DNA of 8,232 nt, taken from positions 1-8,232 of the forward strand of contig JACPQP010000078.1 of assembly GCA_016190465.1 (NCBI GenBank). The letters run 5' to 3'. Source of the stretch: Chloroflexota bacterium. GTDB lineage: Bacteria > Chloroflexota > UBA6077 > FW602-bin22 > JACPQP01. A program made the translations under genes and the position numbers. Below, piece after piece: positions 1 through 5,063 of the stretch (within the stretch, counting starts at the first letter, position 1; the number at the start of each line of letters is the position of its first letter). The notes beneath the pieces were generated by a model. It worked only from the letters and a program-made list of their open reading frames with translations. It was not told the origin of the DNA and searched no databases.

Positions 1-53
1 GGTAGCTGGCAGTAGTCCTCGTAGGTCAGGACGACGCGCTCTGGCCGGGCCAT
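1..53 (-). CDS. Uma2 family protein (N-terminal end only, runs off the window)
   Basis: Only the first 18 codons are in the window. They read MARPERVVLTYEDYCQLP, which matches the usual opening of Uma2 (DUF820) proteins: a short basic lead, then 'LTYEDYLxLP' just before the 'DDGxRYELIDGE' segment that would lie outside the window. Uma2 proteins have a PD-(D/E)XK nuclease-like fold and occur in many copies in Cyanobacteria and Chloroflexota; their biological role is poorly known. The ATG start is supported by a strong Shine-Dalgarno sequence, GGAGG at 63-59, five bases upstream. A candidate promoter lies at 101-130, so the gene is probably transcribed independently of the GNAT gene, which ends at 142. 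The family call rests on this short segment; the catalytic residues cannot be seen. Confidence 0.72.
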   Translation of the reverse strand, partial: MARPERVVLTYEDYCQL

Positions 54-100
54 TTGCTCCTCCCGCTGCTCCTCTGTCGGCACATCACGGTTCGGAATCG

Positions 101-130
101 ATTGTAGCACTCTCGCATCTCCCGTGCCCA
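101..130 (-). promoter_or_regulatory. Candidate sigma70-type promoter for the Uma2-family gene
   Basis: On the minus strand there is an extended -10 element, TGCTACAAT (TACAAT at 106-101, TG at 109-108). It is preceded by an 18-base spacer and TGGGCA at 130-125, which matches 4 of 6 bases of TTGACA. The predicted transcription start is near position 94, giving a leader of about 40 bases before the ATG at 53. It lies in the 88-base gap between the GNAT stop codon and the Uma2 start, and is one of the few AT-rich spots in the spacer. This is pattern matching only. Confidence 0.5.
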
Positions 131-141
131 GGCTGATCGCC

Positions 142-3100
142 CTAGATCGGCGCGGCTCCGCCCAGCAACCGGTACCGCCGCGCCTCCTCCGCGCCGCTCG
201 CCAGCGCGAAGAGGACGGCCAGCTCGAATGACGCGCCGGCCTCGATCGTCGGACGCGCCGAGACAAAGAGGTCGGCGCCCCTCTCGCCGATCGCCAGCCC
301 GCTGACCCGGGTCTCCGAGGTGAGCGCCGTCGCCGAGATGGTCGCGCCGGCGCCCTCGACCGCGGCCCAGCGGTTGCCGCGCAGCCAATCAGCCTGGAAT
401 CGCTGTGGGACGTAGGGGGCACGGTCGGGCGACCAGTGGAAGGCGGCTCCGGCGCGCGTCCCGCCCGGTTGGACGAAGGCGTTGAACCCCGCCTGACACG
501 CCTGGCCACTCGGTCCGGAGTTCGCGAGCTTGAGCGTCGCGAGCAACAGGGCGCTGCCCGGCAGGGTGAGGTACTCAACCTCCACCCCCAGCCAGGGCAG
601 CACTGCGGGCCGCGCCCACAGCCGCACGCCGGCCCACATCCGCTCGCCGCGCCGCTCCCGAACCGGCTCCCGGCTCCACGCCTCGCGCGCGAGCAGCCCC
701 GGCCGCCCGGTCGTGTCGTCGTCCGGCGATGACAGCGAAGGTCCGATGCCGCCGAACCAGGGGCCGAACCAGGCGTAGACGTCGCTCCTGGGATACGCGG
801 TGAACAGGTGGTTGATGCCGCCGTGGACCCAGCCGACCACCGTCCCCGCGAAATCGGGGGCGATGCGCAGCGTCGCCCACCCGTTGTCGATCGACACGAG
901 CGAGCGCCCCTCGTCGACCTCCTCGCGCACCGAGCAGCCGTCCGCGCCCCGCGCCAGACGGACGACGGGAACCTCGCGGACGGTCCCGTCCACGCTGCTC
1001 GTCGCTCGAACAGTGAGCGTGTCCATTCCGGGCGAATCGCATATGCGGAGCAGCGACGACGAGACCGTGGCCGGCTGACCCCGAACGACCCGGGGGAGGG
1101 TGGCCGTCCACTCTTCAGCTCGCACCCCGTCCGTGGTCGTGACCTCCACGCGGACGTCGGATGGGCGCCGCCGCTCGCTACTGACGGCGAGGTCACAGCG
1201 AACGCCCGCGGTCTGGCCCCCGGGATGGCCCGGACCGACGACCAGGACGGCCGGGTTCAGAGCGATCCGGAGGGGGCTCGCCGGGACGAGGTGATCGGCG
1301 GGTGCGAGGTACCATTGAGCGCGGGCAACGCGCCAGTCACCCGCACCGGCCCACACCTCGATCGGCTCGAGCTCCCGGTGGCCGCCGGGCGGAATCAGGC
1401 CACCGTCCCGGACCAGCGTCGGGCCACGCCAATCGTCCCACCCGATGCGGTCGGCGTGCCGCCAGTGCACCCCGACGACGTTGTCCCGGTCCTGGTAGGC
1501 AAGCCAGTTCTCGGCGAACTCCTCCGGGCCGATGGCCGCCTCGGGCAGGTCCGGGAAGTTGATCGCCGGGGAGACGACCAGCCCGGCCCCGAGGGGAATG
1601 GCGACGTGCGGCTCACCCAGGACCTCGCGCGCCGGGCTGGCGGGGTTGACAACCCACCGCAGGCCCGGCTCGATCGGATTGGCGGACCCATTATGGACGG
1701 TGGCCCCGATCTGAACCCGCCCCCCGGCTTCCAGCGCGACTCGTCGTTCGAGCCGCACGCCGGGGAGCTCCGGCACCGGAATGACGTGGCGCACCTCGGG
1801 CACCGTCCATCCCGTGGCGAGCGTACTGACTTCGCCCGCGCAGGCAGCCGTCTCGCTCGGCCAGTACGGCGGCCCGACCAGCAGGTCGACCGTGGCCGCC
1901 TGGCGGTTGCTCACCCCGTCGAAGATCGTGACCCTGCCCCCGACCCTGGCCACGGCGACGCGCGTTCGCTCGCCTTCGAGCACGGTCTCGTCGCCAATCG
2001 TGTACGCGAGGACCTCGCCGAACGCGGGCGCGGCGACCACCACGTCTGCACTGCCCGGTACCCCATCCACGTTGTCGGCGTGCGCCACCAGGCGAAGGCG
2101 ATGGCATCCGGTCCGGCGCGCCTGCACCTCGACAACCACGGTCCTGGTCTCCCCACCGGCCACCGAGACTGGTCCCGGCTCGCCGCCAACTTCCAGCGCG
2201 TCATCCGCCAGACAGCGGAGCGAGATCATCCGGATCGCGTCCGTGTGGTTCCGGATGTCCACCGGAAAACGTCCCGGAGGGGCGAACCCGGTGTTCGCCC
2301 CCCGGACAGCCCAGATGCGCTCCCGGGGCACGACCGCCAGGGGCGCCACCCCCTCGACGGCCGCGGCCAGGTGGAGGGGACAGCCGGCCACCAGGAGCTC
2401 GGCCTGGATCCGGCCGTTGCCTCTGGCGCCAGCGGCCAGGGGGAGATCCTCAAGCTGCCCGCACGCCTCCGGACGCGCTGTCCCAATGACCCGACGTTCG
2501 GCGGCAAGCACGCCATCCGCCCAGAGGGCACCGGGACCGGCGACGATCTCCTCGGTTGTCTCGACCGAGCACCGGGCCCAGGCCGTCCTGCCGATGGCCA
2601 GTTGCGTCGGCGCGATCAGCCCGACGGTAAAGCCCGGACCATCCACCGCGAGCACCTCCTCGGAGCCGCGGTCGACGACGATCCGCAGGCGGCGTTGATC
2701 GCGCTCGAACACGTAGGCGTACACCGGCCGGCCGTCCAGTTGATGGTCGTCCTCAACCAGCTCGGTCGGCTGACGGAGGGCCCGGTACCAGTCGGCGCCA
2801 GCCAGGAACGCTTCGACGAGGTGGGAGCGCAGCACGGTCGGCAGGTAGTTCTGCATCTTCACCCGCGTACCCGGCGTCCAGAAGAAGCCCATCCGCTTGT
2901 AGAGCGGGATCGCCCCGCGGTTCCCCGACCAGGTGTGGAGATCCAGGCGGCGGAAGCCCAGCGCCATCGCGCGATCAAACGCCGCGCGAAGCAGGTCGCG
3001 GCCGATCCCCTGGCCGTGGTACTCCGGGACGACGTTCAGCACGTGGATGTAGGCGTGCTGGGGCTCGGAGAACTCGCGGGTCAGGTTGCACCAGCCGACC

Positions 3101-3285
3101 ACTTTCCCGTCGGCGTTGGCCAGGAAGATCGCCAGGTTGCGGGTGTTCCGCACCCGGCGCTCGATGCCGTCGCGGGTGACCATCGCGTGGTTTACGCCGC
3201 CCGGCCATCCACTCTGGCTCGCCCGCCACATCTCGGCAACGCGAGGCGCGTCCTCCAAACCATACTCGACGATGGAGTGCGACAC
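142..3285 (-). CDS. GNAT-family N-acetyltransferase fused to a large beta-rich C-terminal region
   Basis: This 1047-residue protein has a GNAT domain at about residues 1-150. The acetyl-CoA-binding motif A is VLNVVPEYHGQGIGRDLL at 82-99, with the Q-x-x-G-x-G-type phosphate loop GQGIG at 91-95. The motif-B-like segment NRGAIPLYKRMGFF lies at 122-135. A GNAT domain transfers acetyl from acetyl-CoA to an amine; the acceptor is unknown. The remaining ~900 residues are not part of a normal GNAT enzyme. An Ig/NEW3-like stretch around 340-420 (GGETRTVVVEVQARRTG) and beta-sandwich-like stretches near 505-545 and 798-1030 (VSIDNGWATLRI, LATLKLANSG) resemble galactose-mutarotase-like folds of carbohydrate-acting enzymes; this is inference from strand patterns. 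No signal peptide or membrane segment is seen, so it is probably cytoplasmic. The start is GTG, five bases after the moeA stop, with GAGGAA at 3299-3294 as ribosome binding site, so translational coupling to moeA is likely. The stop is TAG. Confidence 0.88.
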   Translation of the reverse strand: MSHSIVEYGLEDAPRVAEMWRASQSGWPGGVNHAMVTRDGIERRVRNTRNLAIFLANADGKVVGWCNLTREFSEPQHAYIHVLNVVPEYHGQGIGRDLLRAAFDRAMALGFRRLDLHTWSGNRGAIPLYKRMGFFWTPGTRVKMQNYLPTVLRSHLVEAFLAGADWYRALRQPTELVEDDHQLDGRPVYAYVFERDQRRLRIVVDRGSEEVLAVDGPGFTVGLIAPTQLAIGRTAWARCSVETTEEIVAGPGALWADGVLAAERRVIGTARPEACGQLEDLPLAAGARGNGRIQAELLVAGCPLHLAAAVEGVAPLAVVPRERIWAVRGANTGFAPPGRFPVDIRNHTDAIRMISLRCLADDALEVGGEPGPVSVAGGETRTVVVEVQARRTGCHRLRLVAHADNVDGVPGSADVVVAAPAFGEVLAYTIGDETVLEGERTRVAVARVGGRVTIFDGVSNRQAATVDLLVGPPYWPSETAACAGEVSTLATGWTVPEVRHVIPVPELPGVRLERRVALEAGGRVQIGATVHNGSANPIEPGLRWVVNPASPAREVLGEPHVAIPLGAGLVVSPAINFPDLPEAAIGPEEFAENWLAYQDRDNVVGVHWRHADRIGWDDWRGPTLVRDGGLIPPGGHRELEPIEVWAGAGDWRVARAQWYLAPADHLVPASPLRIALNPAVLVVGPGHPGGQTAGVRCDLAVSSERRRPSDVRVEVTTTDGVRAEEWTATLPRVVRGQPATVSSSLLRICDSPGMDTLTVRATSSVDGTVREVPVVRLARGADGCSVREEVDEGRSLVSIDNGWATLRIAPDFAGTVVGWVHGGINHLFTAYPRSDVYAWFGPWFGGIGPSLSSPDDDTTGRPGLLAREAWSREPVRERRGERMWAGVRLWARPAVLPWLGVEVEYLTLPGSALLLATLKLANSGPSGQACQAGFNAFVQPGGTRAGAAFHWSPDRAPYVPQRFQADWLRGNRWAAVEGAGATISATALTSETRVSGLAIGERGADLFVSARPTIEAGASFELAVLFALASGAEEARRYRLLGGAAPI

Positions 3286-3290
3286 CCCGT

Positions 3291-4526
3291 TTATTCCTCG
3301 GGCCAGTCGACCATCTGGACGGAGAGACGGTCGCCAGGGGTCACGTGCCGGATGTGCTCGGGGATGACGGCCAGCCCGTTGGCCAGGGCCATCGAGGAGA
3401 GGATCCCCGAGCCCTGCGCGCCGGCCAGCGTCGCCTGGTACTCGCCATCACGCAGCTCGACCCGGACGCGCAGGAAACAGCGCCGCCCGTCGCGGTTGCT
3501 CGCCTCGCCGTGGAACACCGCCGGGACCTCGGGCTTGCGCAGACGGGACTTGCCCTGCATCTTGAGTAGAGCCGGCCGGGCAAACTGCTCGAAGGCGATC
3601 ATCGACGCCACCGGATTGCCCGGCAGTCCGATGTGGGGTACGGCGCCGATCCGGCCGAACGCGAGCGGGCGACCCGGCTTCATAGCGACCTGCCAGAACG
3701 CGATCTCGCCCTCGGCGGCAAGCACGTCTTTGACCATATCGTAGTTGCCCTTCGACACGCCGGCCGAGGTCATCAGCAGGTCGGCATCCAGACCAAGGCG
3801 CACCTTCGCACGAAGGTCGTCGATCTGATCGTGCGCGATGCCGAGGACGACCGGGACGCCGCCGTAGCGCTGGACGAGTGTCGCCAGCGCGTAGGTGTTG
3901 GCGTCGTAGATCTTGCCCGGGGCGAGCGGCTCGCCCGGAGGAAGGAGCTCGTCGCCGGTGGAGAGGATGGCCACTCGTGGTCGGCGCACCACTCGCGCCT
4001 TCGCCAGCCCGAGGGAGGCGAGCACGCCAATCTCGGCGGGCCGCAGCTCGGTCCCGGCCCGGAGGATGGTCTCTCCCACCTGGACGTCCTCGCCAGCGCA
4101 ACGGATGTTGGCGCCCGGTGGCGGCGCACCGCACACCGCCACCTGGCCGCTGCCTCGAGTCGGCGTGTCGAGCATCTCCCGGGTGAGCTCAAAGGGGACG
4201 ACGGTCTCCGTCCCCTCCGGTAGCGGGGCGCCGGTCATGATCCGAACGGCCACGCCTGACGCCACCGCGACCGCTGGCGCCTGGCCCGCGGCGACCTCGC
4301 CGATCACTCGTAGCGTGCGTGGCGTGGCCGACGACGCACCGGCGATGTCGGCGTCGCGGACGGCGTAGCCGTCCATCGCGGCGTTGTCGTGAGGCGGGAT
4401 GTTGAAGGTTGCCCGGACGTCTTCGGCCAGGGTGTGGCCGAGCAGCGTGAGCAGTGGTCTCTCTTCCACGTCGAGCGGGCTGACCATACTCAGGATCCGC
4501 TCACGGGCCTCGTCAACAGAGATCAT
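3291..4526 (-). CDS. moeA: Molybdopterin molybdenumtransferase MoeA
   Basis: MoeA inserts molybdate into adenylylated molybdopterin, the final step of basic molybdenum cofactor synthesis, in the cytoplasm. The 411 residues match the family length and order. The N-terminal motif with D47 and D52 reads DNAAMDGYA (47-55). IMTGAPLPEGTE is at 96-107. The MoCF/MogA-like domain carries STGDEL at 189-194, the TSAGVSKGNYD motif at 253-263, MKPGRP at 282-287 and GLPGNPVAS at 300-308. The small C-terminal beta domain follows from about 330. In the 253-263 motif the common GG/VSVG form is replaced by AG/VSKG, while the terminal Asp (D263), equivalent to the catalytic Asp of the family, is kept. The ATG has a modest AGGGG ribosome site. 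The gene lies downstream of the hairpin-rich spacer and directly upstream of the GNAT fusion gene. A paralogue with another role is possible, but the motifs look functional. Confidence 0.96.
   Translation of the reverse strand: MISVDEARERILSMVSPLDVEERPLLTLLGHTLAEDVRATFNIPPHDNAAMDGYAVRDADIAGASSATPRTLRVIGEVAAGQAPAVAVASGVAVRIMTGAPLPEGTETVVPFELTREMLDTPTRGSGQVAVCGAPPPGANIRCAGEDVQVGETILRAGTELRPAEIGVLASLGLAKARVVRRPRVAILSTGDELLPPGEPLAPGKIYDANTYALATLVQRYGGVPVVLGIAHDQIDDLRAKVRLGLDADLLMTSAGVSKGNYDMVKDVLAAEGEIAFWQVAMKPGRPLAFGRIGAVPHIGLPGNPVASMIAFEQFARPALLKMQGKSRLRKPEVPAVFHGEASNRDGRRCFLRVRVELRDGEYQATLAGAQGSGILSSMALANGLAVIPEHIRHVTPGDRLSVQMVDWPEE
3294..3299 (-). promoter_or_regulatory. Ribosome binding site embedded in the end of moeA
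   Basis: GAGGAA lies in the last sense codons of moeA, immediately before its TAA, and 8 bases upstream of the GTG at 3285. It is the reason for choosing this GTG as the start of the GNAT fusion gene. The arrangement is typical of translational coupling, with ribosomes finishing moeA re-engaging at the next start. Confidence 0.65.
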
Positions 4527-4547
4527 GATGTCCCCTGTGCAGACTCA

Positions 4548-4572
4548 GGGCACCGATTGAGTATTGGTGCCC
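4548..4572. repeat. Intergenic hairpin repeat, copy 1
   Basis: The arms GGGCACCGAT (4548-4557) and ATTGGTGCCC (4563-4572) form a 10-bp stem with one G-T wobble and the loop TGAGT. It matches copy 2 at 4631-4656 in 22 of 25 aligned positions plus a one-base indel. It sits 22 bases before the moeA ATG, so it would be in the 5' leader of a moeA transcript starting upstream. Confidence 0.72.
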
Positions 4573-4630
4573 TGCCTCCCCGCCACGGTGGAATGAGTCC
4601 TGGGGGACACCCCCAACCCCCCGCCCGGGC

Positions 4631-4656
4631 GGGACACTGATTGGGCATTGGTGCCC
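4631..4656. repeat. Intergenic hairpin repeat, copy 2
   Basis: The arms GGG-A-CACTGAT (4631-4641) and ATTGGTGCCC (4647-4656) pair as a 10-bp stem with a bulged A at 4634, two G-T wobbles and the loop TGGGC. Compared with copy 1, the arm change C to T at 4638 keeps pairing as T-G on the plus strand, and the other substitutions fall in the loop. Wobbles that pair in a plus-strand RNA become A-C mismatches in a minus-strand RNA, so the element looks oriented opposite to the genes. Confidence 0.7.
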
Positions 4657-4720
4657 CCACCCCTGGCGAAGCCAGGAGACGCCCTGCCAGGGCATCTCCA
4701 CATCCCGGCAGGGGGCACTG

Positions 4721-4772
4721 AAGAAGAAAGCCGTTCCACAACCCCGCCTTTCGGCTCCGCCATGGAACGGCT
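4721..4772 (-). terminator. Rho-independent terminator downstream of tatA
   Basis: On the minus strand the arms AGCCGTTCCA (4772-4763) and TGGAACGGCT (4738-4729) form a perfect 10-bp stem. The 24-base loop contains an inner GCC-GAAA-GGC mini-hairpin with a C(GAAA)G-type tetraloop. The stem is followed at once by the T-rich run TTCTTCTT (4728-4721). It starts 23 bases after the tatA stop codon, which is a typical terminator position. It should largely separate tatA from moeA transcription. Confidence 0.78.
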
Positions 4773-4795
4773 GACAGGCTCCGCGGGCGCTGATC

Positions 4796-4999
4796 CTACG
4801 GACCCGGCTTTGGCTCCTGAGGCTTCGGAGACTCCAGCTCTGGAGCAGCCTGGTCCGGCTCCTCTTCCCGCATCGTGGACCGGAACTCGCGAATGCTCCG
4901 GCCCAGCGCGCTACCAATATCCGGCAGCTTCCCGGCGCCGAAGATGATGACCACCAGCACCAGGACTATGATCAACTCCGTAGGTCCGAGACCCAGCAT
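4796..4999 (-). CDS. tatA: Sec-independent translocase subunit TatA/E
   Basis: TatA forms the membrane component that lets folded twin-arginine substrates cross the cytoplasmic membrane. The 67-residue protein has the standard plan. A short N-terminus carries a polar residue at position 8 (E8). A single transmembrane segment spans about residues 8-20 (LIIVLVLVVIIF), followed by the F20-G21 hinge and KLPDIG. The amphipathic helix runs to about residue 45, and a charged, Pro-rich tail ends PKPQEPKPGP. The length suits TatA or TatE; TatB is less likely because the conserved FGAGKLPDIG pattern and short tail fit TatA. The ATG is preceded by GGAGGGGAG, a good ribosome site. No tatC or tatB is nearby. 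A candidate promoter lies just upstream inside the ftsH-like gene and a terminator follows, so it may be a single-gene unit. Confidence 0.95.
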   Translation of the reverse strand: MLGLGPTELIIVLVLVVIIFGAGKLPDIGSALGRSIREFRSTMREEEPDQAAPELESPKPQEPKPGP

Positions 5000-5045
5000 G
5001 CAACTCCCCTCCGCGACGTCCGGTCACCTACCAGCGGTCGCCCGG

Positions 5046-5057
5046 CGACGATCGTCG
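5046..5057. promoter_or_regulatory. Perfect 12-base palindrome in the tatA leader
   Basis: CGACGATCGTCG is a perfect palindrome in the 64-base gap between the ftsH-like stop and the tatA start. It lies about 20-35 bases downstream of the candidate -10 element at 5085-5080, near +16 to +27 of the predicted transcript. It could be an operator or simply a chance GC-rich palindrome. Confidence 0.3.
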
Positions 5058-5063
5058 GCACGA

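Larger units (their letters stand above)
4527..4795. other. tatA-moeA spacer packed with inverted repeats
   Basis: This 269-base stretch has no supportable gene. Apart from the tatA terminator and the paired hairpin repeats listed separately, it holds four more inverted repeats. TGGGGG/CCCCCA lies at 4601-4615 with a 3-base loop. A perfect 14-base palindrome CCCGCCCGGGCGGG is at 4620-4633. CCTGGC-GAA-GCCAGG is at 4662-4676. A 12-bp stem with one mismatch spans 4675-4699 (arms GGAGA-C-GCCCTG and CAGGGC-A-TCTCC). Neighbouring hairpins partly overlap, so alternative foldings are possible. No convincing promoter for moeA was recognised; it must be hidden here, or moeA depends on read-through past the terminator. 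Confidence 0.75.

Noticed and set aside
142..3285. A frameshifted pair of genes instead of one 1047-residue protein
   Set aside because: The frame is open throughout with consistent codon use, and no internal start with a strong ribosome site was seen at the GNAT/beta-domain junction. A single fused gene is the simplest reading.
808..3744. A 978-codon open frame on the plus strand, antisense to the GNAT fusion gene and moeA
   Set aside because: The product is Arg/Pro/Asp/Gly-rich without recognisable domains and has no convincing ribosome site. The minus-strand proteins under it are clear families. It is a high-GC antisense shadow.
4548..4656. The two hairpin copies as a CRISPR array
   Set aside because: There are only two copies. 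The intervening segment is itself palindromic, and no cas gene or regular spacing is present.
4513..4917. Several minus- and plus-strand small frames across the tatA-moeA spacer
   Set aside because: They run through the terminator and hairpins, have low-complexity composition and lack ribosome sites. tatA in its own frame explains the conserved part.
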